Of a stretch of 27,526 nucleotides of DNA, positions 11,413 through 19,717 are shown piece after piece. The number at the start of each line of letters is the position of its first letter. The first letter of the stretch is position 1. Position numbers and translations under genes: made by a program. Origin of the DNA: a virus; the IMG/VR virus record IMGVR_UViG_3300045957_000046, positions 1 through 27,526 of that record, one strand, 5' to 3'. The notes under the pieces were generated by a model. That model worked only from the letters and a program-made list of their open reading frames with translations. It had not been told where the DNA came from and searched no databases.

Positions 11413-12855
11413 ATGGACAAGCACTCATTCATATCTCCTCCCATGAATCATCAGCTAATTGGTCTGAGAAAGGCATGGAAGAAGAAGGAGTACGCATTAT
11501 TCTGGGAGATGGGAACGGGAAAAACGTTCACTGCCATCAATCTGGCAGCGGCTAGATTCAACGCAGACCAGATCGATTCTCTATTGGTCGTATGTCCGAC
11601 TCCCATCAAGTCTGTTTGGAAGAGTGAGATACTCAAGTGGAGTCCAATCCCAGCCTCAGTGGACGTTATTGAGGCTGGAAGAAAAGCGCTATCACTGGGC
11701 GAGCCCTCAAAATTGGAAGTGTTGGTGGTCGGGGTAGAGTCATTATCTAATGGAAAGGCGTCCAAATTGGCCAGTGAATTTGTGGCCACACGGAATCCAA
11801 TGATTGTGTGTGACGAGTCCTCAAAGCTCAAGAACCCGAACGCGACCAGAACGAAGAAAGCGGTGCAACTGGCCAACCAGTGTGAGTATAAAATAATCAT
11901 GACCGGCACACCAATAACCCAAGGAATGGAGGACTTATACTCCCAATTCCTATTCTTGGACCGGAACATAATTGGCGTCAAGAACTACTTCATGTTCAAG
12001 AGGACGTACTGCATTATGGGAGGATTTGAGGGTAGAAAAATCCTGGGCTATATGAATGAAGATGAACTGCTAGCCCGACTGGCTCCTTTTACTGATGTGG
12101 TGAAAAAGGCTGATGTATTGGACTTGCCCGAGAAAGTGTACGAGCGAGTCTCTGTGGAACCAACAAAGGAGCAATTGGCCCTGATCAAGGCTTTGAAGGA
12201 GAAATTTGAGGCTGAGCAGGGAGGCGAAGTTCTGTCGGTACGCACAATATTGGAGCGATTAACCAGATTTCAACAGATCCTCGGTGGCAACTTTCCCTAT
12301 GCCGAATTAGATTCACGAGGAGAACGAGTATACCGAACATCCCCAGTGGAAGGCAAAAACCCCAAGCTGGAAGCCCTCATGGATTTGATTCAGGGAATCT
12401 CGCACGAAACCAAAGTTATCATCTGGGCCAGGTTTGTGCCTGAAATTGAAGCCATCAAAGAACAATTGGACAGTTACGCGCCGGGAAAAGTCCGAACCTT
12501 TTATGGGAAAGACACCGCTGATGAAAGAAATCAGACGACTGAAGACTTCCAGAACGGGGAGGTGCGCTTTATTGTGGCTAATCCCTCAGTGGGCGGAATG
12601 GGTCAAACGTGGACAGCAGCCACACTGGTCATATACTTTTCGAATTCATTCAGTTATGAGAACAGGATGCAAAGTGAGGATAGAGTCCACAGGAAAGGAC
12701 AATATAAGTCCGTTACATATGTGGACATTGAAATGGCTCACGAGTACGATTCAATGGTGTTAAGTGCTATTAAGCATAAAGGAGGTGTGGCAAAATATAT
12801 AGACTCGAATATGGGATCACCGGAAAAACCGGGTAAATTTTATAATTCATTTTAA
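11413..12855 (+). CDS. SNF2-family DEAD-like helicase/ATPase
   Basis: 480 aa. Walker A MGTGKT at about 33-38, DEAD-box-like DESS at about 134-137, motif III MTGTPI near 165, motif V with NPSVGGMGQTW, and motif VI QSEDRVHRKGQ at about 420-430, which is the SNF2-type QxxDRxxRxGQ signature. Single polypeptide with only the helicase core, as in many phages where it sits beside DNA polymerase. Start 11413 is chosen over 11386 because AGAGG lies 7 nt upstream and it follows the previous stop. Probably remodels or unwinds DNA during replication or recombination. Contains GCGCTATCA at 11686. Confidence 0.92.
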   Translation: MDKHSFISPPMNHQLIGLRKAWKKKEYALFWEMGTGKTFTAINLAAARFNADQIDSLLVVCPTPIKSVWKSEILKWSPIPASVDVIEAGRKALSLGEPSKLEVLVVGVESLSNGKASKLASEFVATRNPMIVCDESSKLKNPNATRTKKAVQLANQCEYKIIMTGTPITQGMEDLYSQFLFLDRNIIGVKNYFMFKRTYCIMGGFEGRKILGYMNEDELLARLAPFTDVVKKADVLDLPEKVYERVSVEPTKEQLALIKALKEKFEAEQGGEVLSVRTILERLTRFQQILGGNFPYAELDSRGERVYRTSPVEGKNPKLEALMDLIQGISHETKVIIWARFVPEIEAIKEQLDSYAPGKVRTFYGKDTADERNQTTEDFQNGEVRFIVANPSVGGMGQTWTAATLVIYFSNSFSYENRMQSEDRVHRKGQYKSVTYVDIEMAHEYDSMVLSAIKHKGGVAKYIDSNMGSPEKPGKFYNSF

Positions 12856-12859
12856 GGAA

Positions 12860-13297
12860 ATGAACGTGAATAGACACGATGAATATGAAGCAATATATAG
12901 TAGCTGGTCTCTGCCCCAATTGGCCCGACACATTTCGGGGTTACGGGAAGAGTTGGACAGACTGACTGCGGAAAGAGCCGCTCTATCAAAACTGTACGAT
13001 TGGTTTACGATTAATCTTGTGCCGGAGAAAATGGCTGAACAGGACATCCAATCGATGAAAATAGAAAACGTCGGTAGGCTACAGCTTCGTCCCGACGCAT
13101 GGGTTAGAACGGTGGACAAAGACGCCCTATTTGAATGGGTGAGAAAGAACAAATTTGATTCCGTTATCACAGAGACAATCAACGCTGGTACTCTGAAGGC
13201 TCTTATCAAGTCTCAGATCAATGATTGTGATGACATCCCACCCGAGGATGCTGTTACATATACGCCCTATGTCAGGGCAATTGTAGTTAAATCTTAA
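12860..13297 (+). CDS. conserved-type replication-operon protein, 145 aa
   Basis: N-terminal 50 residues form a likely coiled coil (GLREELDRLTAERAALSKLY). The C-terminal part (MKIENVGRLQLRPDAWVRTV, then ALFEWVRKNKFDSVITETIN, AGTLKALIKSQ, and a final aromatic beta-like segment) resembles uncharacterised phage proteins that sit between SNF2 helicase and polymerase genes. No catalytic motif is seen. The start may be the GTG at 12866 (143 aa), because AAGGA is only 2-3 nt from the ATG at 12860 but 8 nt from the GTG. Confidence 0.75.
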   Translation: MNVNRHDEYEAIYSSWSLPQLARHISGLREELDRLTAERAALSKLYDWFTINLVPEKMAEQDIQSMKIENVGRLQLRPDAWVRTVDKDALFEWVRKNKFDSVITETINAGTLKALIKSQINDCDDIPPEDAVTYTPYVRAIVVKS

Positions 13298-13309
13298 GGA
13301 GATATTGGA

Positions 13310-14044
13310 ATGACTACCAAAGAAATCGCAAACAACACAGTACGCCCCAAGTGGATGAGGGTTGTGGGAGAGACTATGCCCCGTGGAAATGAGGGGGTCA
13401 AGTCGGACGATCTGGTTATACCCCGACTCTCAATCATTCAGGATTTGTCGCCTCAACACAAGAAATCCAAAGCCGAGTACATTGAGGGTGCCGAGCCGAA
13501 GATGATATTTAACACGGCCACAAATGAACTGTACGGCAACAAGGTGTTTGTGGTACCTGTCTACTACGTGAAGGAGTGGATCATCTGGAAGGACATCAAC
13601 AAAGGCGGTGGCTTCAAAGGAGCATACCAGACGAGGGAAGAAGCGCTATCAGAAATCCGTCAAGACCCTGACAGTGCAAATCTCGATATAGTTGACACCG
13701 GCCAGCACTACTGCCTGGTCTTCCATGCGAAGACCCCAGTGGCCACTATGGACCAATTCGCGGATCGTGCCGTTATCTCGATGTCAAAGTCGCAGATGAA
13801 AATCTCCCGCCAGTTCAATACCCTCATTCAATCGGCAGGCGGCGATCGTTGGGAGCGTATCTACGAACTTTCTGTGGTAGATGACAACAACGCTGCCGGG
13901 CAGGGGTTTTACAATTGGCGCGTACGCCAACTGGGCTATGTGGATGAAGATATCTTCAAGATGGCCGAGAAAATGTACGAACAGGTGAAAACCGGAGCGG
14001 CGAGGCCGAATAGGGAATCGGTGTCGGATACTGGGGACTTCTAG
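13310..14044 (+). CDS. phage replication protein of SSB-associated type, 244 aa
   Basis: Pattern DDLVIPRLSIIQDLSP near residue 33, then a Lys-rich segment, TATNELYGNKVFVVPVYYVKEWIIW (in two blocks) and a Ser-Gln-Met-Lys basic region in the middle. This resembles a phage family I know from replication modules with family A polymerases, without a firm biochemical role. The C-terminus ends SVSDTGDF: an acidic then terminal Phe tip, weakly like single-stranded DNA-binding protein tails. AAGGAGATATTGGA precedes the ATG. Contains GCGCTATCA at 13643. A role in binding ssDNA is inference. Confidence 0.7.
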   Translation: MTTKEIANNTVRPKWMRVVGETMPRGNEGVKSDDLVIPRLSIIQDLSPQHKKSKAEYIEGAEPKMIFNTATNELYGNKVFVVPVYYVKEWIIWKDINKGGGFKGAYQTREEALSEIRQDPDSANLDIVDTGQHYCLVFHAKTPVATMDQFADRAVISMSKSQMKISRQFNTLIQSAGGDRWERIYELSVVDDNNAAGQGFYNWRVRQLGYVDEDIFKMAEKMYEQVKTGAARPNRESVSDTGDF

Positions 14045-14058
14045 GAGTAACCATTGTA

Positions 14059-14082
14059 CTCCCGGCAGACGTCTGCCGGGAG
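14059..14082. repeat. 24-bp perfect palindrome, copy 2
   Basis: CTCCCGGCAGAC followed by its exact reverse complement GTCTGCCGGGAG, 14 nt after the stop of the 244-aa gene. As RNA it is a 10-12 bp stem, but there is no T-run after it, so it is not a standard terminator. Near-identical to 2988-3011. Could be a recombination, packaging or operator site, or an mRNA processing hairpin. Confidence 0.7.
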
Positions 14083-14112
14083 AACTAATTAAATTGAATA
14101 GGATAGAACGAT

Positions 14113-14385
14113 ATGGACCACAATATGAATGGGAACAAGTGGGATAACGTGAATAAGGGCGCGATGTTCAAGAACGACCGGAAGGTCACCGCCCAACATC
14201 CAGACAGGAGAGGTCAAGCCATTGTGGTATGCCCACACTGCAAAAACAGGGTGGAATTCTGGCTGGCTGGTTGGCTCATGAAAGGAAAGGCGTCCGGCAA
14301 AACTTTTCTTTCATTGGCATTCACAGCCAAAGAGGAACCGAGAGCCCAAGTATCAGATGAGGATGACGAAGACATCCCATTTTAG
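14113..14385 (+). CDS. small ssDNA-binding-like protein with SSB tail, 90 aa
   Basis: The core (NKGAMFKNDRKVTAQHPDRRG, read with the following IVVCPHCKNRVEFWLAGWL and KTFLSLAFTAKE) is of a small OB-like type common in phage replication operons, here with a CPHC pair at 40-43. The C-terminus is DEDDEDIPF, the acidic-plus-Asp-Ile-Pro-Phe tip by which bacterial SSBs recruit partner proteins. ATAGGATAG lies upstream of the ATG. Together with its 244-aa neighbour it likely coats single strands or recruits host replication proteins; this is inference from the tail. Confidence 0.75.
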   Translation: MDHNMNGNKWDNVNKGAMFKNDRKVTAQHPDRRGQAIVVCPHCKNRVEFWLAGWLMKGKASGKTFLSLAFTAKEEPRAQVSDEDDEDIPF

Positions 14386-14394
14386 AATAAACAC

Positions 14395-14414
14395 GGGGAG
14401 GGGCTACCCTCCCC
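14395..14414 (+). promoter_or_regulatory. GC hairpin before the polymerase gene
   Basis: GGGGAGGG (14395-14402), loop GCTA, CCCTCCCC (14407-14414): perfect 8-bp stem in the 64-nt gap between the SSB-like gene and the polymerase ribosome site. No T-run follows, so a translational control or processing hairpin is more likely than a terminator. Confidence 0.5.
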
Positions 14415-14449
14415 TCATTAACTTCCTGGGCAAAATTAGGACTATAAAC

Positions 14450-16312
14450 ATGTACAACTTAGAACACCACGATAGAATAGCTATAGATACTGAGACTACA
14501 GGTCTCAGTTTCATCGATGACGCCATATTTGGAATATCAATAGCTACCCCGACAAACGCATGGTACATTGACACCAGACATCAACCAGAAGAAGTTGAAA
14601 AACTAAGGAAGGAACTGTCATCCTACACTGGGACGGTGGCCATGTTCAACGCCAAGTTTGACTGGAAATTCCTTTACACCATTGGGATTAAGATCCCATT
14701 CGATAATATAGTCGATGTGGCAATCCAAGCCTGCATTATCGACGAGAATCTCGGCAGGAACGCATACACACTGGACGCATTAGCCAGTCGATATCTGGGC
14801 GAAAGGAAAGTGTCTGATATCTACGAAGAACTAGCCAGTGTGTTCGGCGGTAAGGCCACCAGGAATCAGCAGATGCCGAACTTACATCTGGCCGATCCCC
14901 AATTGGTAGCCCCCTACGCGATCCGGGACGCTGAATTGACCTTGAAACTGTTCGAAGTACAGCACCGAATCATCAACCATGAACAGCGACATAAAGCCCT
15001 GTGGAAGATAGCCGGTCTGGAACAATCCCTCATTCAGCATGTGGTACACCAGGAAATGACGGGCGTCAGAGTCGACCTGGATTATGCGGAACAGGCCAGA
15101 ACTAAACTTCATACGACGATCAACGATCTGAAGAAGCAATTGGATCAGGCCATGGGGAAACCATTCAATCCCAACTCATCGCCGCAAGTCATAAAATACT
15201 TTAACCCGAAGAAGAATGGCAATGGAGAATACGTTCTTTCCTGTGGGGTTAAGTGCAAGACGACGGAGAAAGGTAACCCATCAATTGATAATGAAGTGCT
15301 GCTCAGGATAGCAGAAAAAGACCCTATAGCAGACAAAATCATTGAAATAAGAAGGATGATCAAGACAGCCGACACGTTTCTCGGCAAGCATGTATTGGGA
15401 CATGCCAAGTGGAAAGGTGGAAGTTGGCGTGTGCATCCCAATATCAACCAGACGGCATCTTCCGAAGGAGGGACAAAGACCGGGAGGTTCAGTTATACAG
15501 ACCCAGCACTGCAGCAGATCCCCAACAGGAACAGGGCGGTTGCCTCGATTGTGAAGCCATGCTTTTTACCTGATGAAGGCCATATGTGGGTTGAAGGTGA
15601 CTTAAACAGTTTCGAGGTTAGGGTCTTTGCCAGTTTGGTGGGAAGGTTCAACCGCGAGCTGATAGATGTATACACCAGAAATCCCGATACTGACTTTCAC
15701 GGATGGGTTGCCGATCTAATGTCAGTACCACGCAACCCAAGGCCCGATGGTGGGCCAAACGCCAAGCAGTTGAACCTGTCCATGATCTTCAACTCTGGGA
15801 AGGGGAGCATCGCTAAGCAATTGGGATACTCAACAACCCAAGAGTCATTCGTTACGGACGAGGGTGAAGTAGTGGTATATGACAAGCCATGCGCGGAAGC
15901 CGAACAGATCATCAATTTATATTACAATAAAGTCATTGGTGTGAGAGAGCTTGCGGCCAGGTGTAAGAACACCATCATGCACAGGGGATGGATTCGAACT
16001 GAGTTCGGCAGGGTGATTAATATACCGAACAAACGTTTTGCGTATAAAGCGTCTGGATTATTGATTCAGGCCACATCAGCTGACATCAACAAGCACAATT
16101 GGCTCAGAATAATAAACGCCCTGGGCGACGATGGTAGACTGATACTTAATACGCACGACAGTTATAGTATGTCAATCAGAGAAGATAAAGTAAAGGAGGT
16201 GTGGAACAGAGTAAAAGATACTGTAGAGCAACCTATCATCAACGTGCCAATAACACTCGACTACAAAGGTTCGGGTGTAAATTGGTGGGCATCCATTAAA
16301 GGAGATAAGTAA
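14450..16312 (+). CDS. dpoZ: family A DNA polymerase with 3'-5' exonuclease, candidate DpoZ
   Basis: 620 aa. Exonuclease domain: IDTETTG with Asp13/Glu15, FNAKFDWKFL, and YAIRDAE. Polymerase domain: GTKTGRFSYTDP-QQIPNRN; motif A with Asp384 in GDLNSFEVR (canonical DYSQIELR); motif B around Lys439 (NAKQLNLSMIF); motif C with Asp570 in THDSYSM (canonical HDE, so Glu is Ser). The catalytic aspartates are kept but the flanking residues are unusual. Family A polymerases next to purZ-type genes in Z-genome phages were shown to favour dZTP over dATP; that property is assigned here by neighbourhood only. Start set at 14450 because TTAGGA lies upstream and the longer frame overlaps the previous gene. 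Its stop overlaps the next ATG (TAATG). Confidence 0.9.
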   Translation: MYNLEHHDRIAIDTETTGLSFIDDAIFGISIATPTNAWYIDTRHQPEEVEKLRKELSSYTGTVAMFNAKFDWKFLYTIGIKIPFDNIVDVAIQACIIDENLGRNAYTLDALASRYLGERKVSDIYEELASVFGGKATRNQQMPNLHLADPQLVAPYAIRDAELTLKLFEVQHRIINHEQRHKALWKIAGLEQSLIQHVVHQEMTGVRVDLDYAEQARTKLHTTINDLKKQLDQAMGKPFNPNSSPQVIKYFNPKKNGNGEYVLSCGVKCKTTEKGNPSIDNEVLLRIAEKDPIADKIIEIRRMIKTADTFLGKHVLGHAKWKGGSWRVHPNINQTASSEGGTKTGRFSYTDPALQQIPNRNRAVASIVKPCFLPDEGHMWVEGDLNSFEVRVFASLVGRFNRELIDVYTRNPDTDFHGWVADLMSVPRNPRPDGGPNAKQLNLSMIFNSGKGSIAKQLGYSTTQESFVTDEGEVVVYDKPCAEAEQIINLYYNKVIGVRELAARCKNTIMHRGWIRTEFGRVINIPNKRFAYKASGLLIQATSADINKHNWLRIINALGDDGRLILNTHDSYSMSIREDKVKEVWNRVKDTVEQPIINVPITLDYKGSGVNWWASIKGDK

Positions 16313-18690
16313 TGGCTAGTATAGACATCAAGAAAATCGCTGAGATTAACGAAATCGTATCATTTGACCAGAAAATATATGAAGCTGCACTATATTATGT
16401 GGAAAACGGCTTTCGTATAATACCACTGGAGCCGAACAGCAAAAAGCTACCGGGCAAACGACACAATATCAATTATAGTCATGCGACCACAAAGGTTGAA
16501 ATGGTGAAAAAGTGGTTTGGTCCTGAAGGTAGATTCAGAGGATGGAACATCGGCATCGCCACCGGATGTGAAAAGGGTGTATTTGCCCTTGACATTGATA
16601 CGCACGGCGAAGTCAATGGTTTCGCCTCAATGGAGAAGATTGTACCGGAAGGATATGAATACGATGGCCCAGTCCAGATTACACCATCTGGCGGCAATCA
16701 TCTGCTGTTCAATTGGCAGGAGAACGCGACATCATCAACCAATAAAGTTGGCCTCGGGATTGACACCAGAGGCGGCGATTGGAAGACTTGTCGCGGTCAT
16801 GTCGTAGCATGGCCATCCATCGTTGATAATGTCCAGTACCAGTGGAATCATGGTGGTGAAACGCCCGACATACCATTCTGGATATTAGACAGGCTAGGCA
16901 AATCTTGGCAGGGTGGTCCTCCTCCGGCTGAGAACAGGGGCAACGAGCAAATGTCCGAATCGGACATGGAGGATAAATTCTCTGAAGACACACTTGAGAA
17001 TATGCTCAAACATATTAACCCAGACGAGCTGTCGTATGACGATTGGATTCAGATTGGTATGGCCATCCATACTCAAATAGAAGGCCCCAGTGGGCTAAAA
17101 ATTTGGGACGATTGGAGCAAACAGGGCGAACGGTATAAGCAAGGAGAGTGCGCAGATCGTTGGAGCGGATTCACATCCGGTGGTCCCGTTAGAATTGGCA
17201 CCCTGATTCATTACGCCAGGCTCGGTGGCTTCAGGATGAATAACCCACAACGGAGCGAGGACCAAAACGAGATAGACGCTATCATAGACGATCTCAACGG
17301 GAACCACGCCGTTGTGCCAATAGGCGGCGACGTTATGATACTGGAGGAAATCAAAGTACCGAAGGAAATGAAAAACATCCAGCCACCGTACAGACTGCTG
17401 AAACGGGCGGCATTCAAATCGCTGCATGAAAATGAGCCAGTTATTTTCGTGAGTAATGCGAACAAGGTTATAAAGACCACACGCACGGATATTTGGCTGA
17501 GTCACCCCAACAGGAGAACATACCCTTCTGGCATAGGGATGTTCCCAGGCAAACCCAAGGGATACCACGGATATTATAACCTGTGGCCGGGGTTTGCATA
17601 TGAACCTGTACCGGGCGATTGGAGTAAATTCGACGCCCACATTCGCGACATAGTGTGCGACGAGAATGAAGAACTGTATAATTGGGTTCTAGATTGGATG
17701 GCTGATGCTGTTCAAGATCCTGCTAACCCAAAAGGGTGCGCAATCATTCTTCACGGGATTGAGGGGTGCGGCAAGGGAACGTTCGCCCAGATGTTTGGGG
17801 CACTGTTTGGGGCTGCATTCAAGCACTTGACATCGGTAGAGCATCTCACTGGCAGATTCAGCGGTCACTTGGCAGACGCCGTGTTTGTCTTCGCTGATGA
17901 AGTCACGTATGGCGGTGATCGCAAGGTAGCCGGCAAGCTCAAAGCCATGGTTTCGGAGAGGGTCATAACTTCGGAAAGGAAGGGCGTTGATGCCATTCAG
18001 CAGTACAACTGCGCCCACATGGTCATAGCATCCAATGAGGACTGGTTTATCCCGGCTGGTCCCCAATCAAGGCGATGGCTAATCTTGGAAGTGAGCGGTA
18101 GAATGGCCGGTGATGATTCATATTTTGAAGCTATTCACGACCAGATGGAAAAGAAAGGAGGATTCGAAGCTATGCTTCATGATTTAATGAACCGGAAAAT
18201 CACCAGTAGGCTGAATCGGGCTCCCGTCACCGAAGCGCTTAAAGGTCAACGATCACAATATACTCAGTCCAGTCAAACCAAAGGATCAATTGCCGCATGG
18301 CTGGCAAGAGCAATTGACACCGAAAGCCTTGGAGCGCCTCCTATGCCACGACCTAAAACCCCCTGGGCCGATGAGATAGAAGAAGATCCTCTTTGGCCGA
18401 ATAAAGTTAGGCCACTGGACATATATGCTGCCTATGAAGGATGGGCTGAGCACAAAATGAGAAGGCCAGTGGCGACTCATATATTTTTTACAACGCTGAA
18501 GGAGTTAGGATTCGTCAGAAAAGTAATTGAACGCGGAGGGAAGCGTATGAACTGTTACGAGGTACCATGTAAGGAAGACCTCGCAAAGGTAATTACCGAG
18601 CAGCATGGTATTGCACTTAAGGTGTTTGAAGATACGTTAGAAGAAGAGTTAGAAGAAGGGTATGAAGAGGAGCAAAGCGATGAAATTTGA
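16312..18690 (+). CDS. PrimPol-SF3 helicase fusion (replicative primase-helicase)
   Basis: 792 aa. N-terminal bifunctional primase-polymerase domain with FALDIDTHG (Asp94, Asp96 metal ligands) and GGNHLLFNW. Then a PriCT-like region (about 225-300, DDWIQIGMAIHTQ, KIWDDWSKQ). Then a D5-type helicase: Walker A HGIEGCGKGT at about 481-490, Walker B FVFADE at about 525-530, and HMVIASNEDWFIPAG with the sensor asparagine. A C-terminal domain (about 700-770) with WAEHKMRRP may be a winged-helix substrate-binding module. Synthesises primers and unwinds the fork. GGAGATAA precedes the ATG. A PrimPol plus a separate family A polymerase in one Z-phage is worth noting, since the cyanophage S-2L is reported to rely on a PrimPol alone. 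Confidence 0.92.
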   Translation: MASIDIKKIAEINEIVSFDQKIYEAALYYVENGFRIIPLEPNSKKLPGKRHNINYSHATTKVEMVKKWFGPEGRFRGWNIGIATGCEKGVFALDIDTHGEVNGFASMEKIVPEGYEYDGPVQITPSGGNHLLFNWQENATSSTNKVGLGIDTRGGDWKTCRGHVVAWPSIVDNVQYQWNHGGETPDIPFWILDRLGKSWQGGPPPAENRGNEQMSESDMEDKFSEDTLENMLKHINPDELSYDDWIQIGMAIHTQIEGPSGLKIWDDWSKQGERYKQGECADRWSGFTSGGPVRIGTLIHYARLGGFRMNNPQRSEDQNEIDAIIDDLNGNHAVVPIGGDVMILEEIKVPKEMKNIQPPYRLLKRAAFKSLHENEPVIFVSNANKVIKTTRTDIWLSHPNRRTYPSGIGMFPGKPKGYHGYYNLWPGFAYEPVPGDWSKFDAHIRDIVCDENEELYNWVLDWMADAVQDPANPKGCAIILHGIEGCGKGTFAQMFGALFGAAFKHLTSVEHLTGRFSGHLADAVFVFADEVTYGGDRKVAGKLKAMVSERVITSERKGVDAIQQYNCAHMVIASNEDWFIPAGPQSRRWLILEVSGRMAGDDSYFEAIHDQMEKKGGFEAMLHDLMNRKITSRLNRAPVTEALKGQRSQYTQSSQTKGSIAAWLARAIDTESLGAPPMPRPKTPWADEIEEDPLWPNKVRPLDIYAAYEGWAEHKMRRPVATHIFFTTLKELGFVRKVIERGGKRMNCYEVPCKEDLAKVITEQHGIALKVFEDTLEEELEEGYEEEQSDEI

Positions 18691-19717
18691 ATCAACCCCA
18701 AGAATCGACATGATTATTGACCTGCAGTATGGGTCTACAGGCAAGGGATTATTGGCCGGGTTATTGGCCGAGACATACGAGCATGATGTGGTTGTAACAT
18801 GTAACATGCCCAATGCCGGGCATACATACATTGACTCCCGTGAACGGAAGATGATCCATAAAGTGCTTCCCAATGGGATCGTATCCCCCAACCTCAAGTA
18901 TGTGCTCATTGGTCCGGGGTCGGTATTCAGCATCTCACGGCTGATGGAAGAAAAATTGGCAGCCCAATCGATCGGCTATCTCAACAATGTCGAAATTCTC
19001 GTACATGAAAATGCTACCATACTGCGAAAACGCCACAGCGATGAGGAAAATAAATCTCAGGGCACCAAATCCATCGCCTCTACCAAACAAGGGGCCATGG
19101 CCGCCACTGTGGAGAAAATGTACCGGGATAGTGCCCAGCCCATCGTGGTGAAACAGTACGCCGATCTATTCCCCGATTTCAGGATGGTCGGTCCAGACGA
19201 ATGGATACATATAATATCTAATGCCAAGAGGGTATTGGCAGAGGGGTCCCAAGGTTTCAGCCTCGGGATAAACCAGCGGTTTTACCCTTACTGTACTAGC
19301 CGGGAATGCACACCCTATCGAATGGCAAGTGACATGGGTCTGCCCAATGTGCCCCTCAACACGTGGGGCACACTCAGGACGTATCCAATCAGGGTCGGCA
19401 ACACTGCACATGGCCACAGCGGAGGTTGTTATGATGATCAACATGAAGTCTCGTGGGATGAATTAGGCATACAACCAGAGTTCACCACAGTAACTGGTCG
19501 AGAGCGCAGGGTATTCACGTTCTCGATGGCCCAATTGGAAGAGGCCCTGTGGCATTGCCGACCCAAAAGGCTATTCTTGAATTTCTGTAACTACATGGAT
19601 GAGCCTTGCCTAGGCAGACTCGTTGAAAGAATTGAGGGGATTAGCCGCAAATACGGATGCCAAATTGATCTGTTCGGCTATGGCCCAACATACCACGACG
19701 TAAGGAGAGCAAAATGA
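18680..19717 (+). CDS. purZ: PurZ, N6-succino-2-amino-2'-deoxyadenylate synthetase
   Basis: 345 aa, a short homologue of adenylosuccinate synthetase PurA. P-loop QYGSTGKG at about 16-23: the catalytic Asp of PurA (GDEGKG) is Ser, the hallmark of PurZ, which condenses dGMP with aspartate to make the precursor that host PurB turns into dZMP. NAGHT (about 45-49) keeps the catalytic His; EGSQGF, YPYCTSRECTP and WGTLRTYPIRVG match the remaining PurA landmarks. Start 18680 (MKFEST) is favoured: AGGAG lies 7 nt upstream. The frame from 18662 lies inside the primase gene without a ribosome site. Overlaps the primase stop by 11 nt and datZ by 4 nt (ATGA). Confidence 0.93.
   Translation: MKFESTPRIDMIIDLQYGSTGKGLLAGLLAETYEHDVVVTCNMPNAGHTYIDSRERKMIHKVLPNGIVSPNLKYVLIGPGSVFSISRLMEEKLAAQSIGYLNNVEILVHENATILRKRHSDEENKSQGTKSIASTKQGAMAATVEKMYRDSAQPIVVKQYADLFPDFRMVGPDEWIHIISNAKRVLAEGSQGFSLGINQRFYPYCTSRECTPYRMASDMGLPNVPLNTWGTLRTYPIRVGNTAHGHSGGCYDDQHEVSWDELGIQPEFTTVTGRERRVFTFSMAQLEEALWHCRPKRLFLNFCNYMDEPCLGRLVERIEGISRKYGCQIDLFGYGPTYHDVRRAK

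Noticed and set aside
14059-14082. Intrinsic terminator for the palindrome
   Set aside because: Followed by AACTAATTAAATTG with no T-run, and near-copies lie inside coding genes, so a plain terminator is not a sufficient explanation.
18680-19717. Ordinary adenylosuccinate synthetase PurA
   Set aside because: The P-loop has Ser in place of the catalytic Asp, the protein is much shorter than bacterial PurA (about 430 aa), and datZ and mazZ are adjacent.
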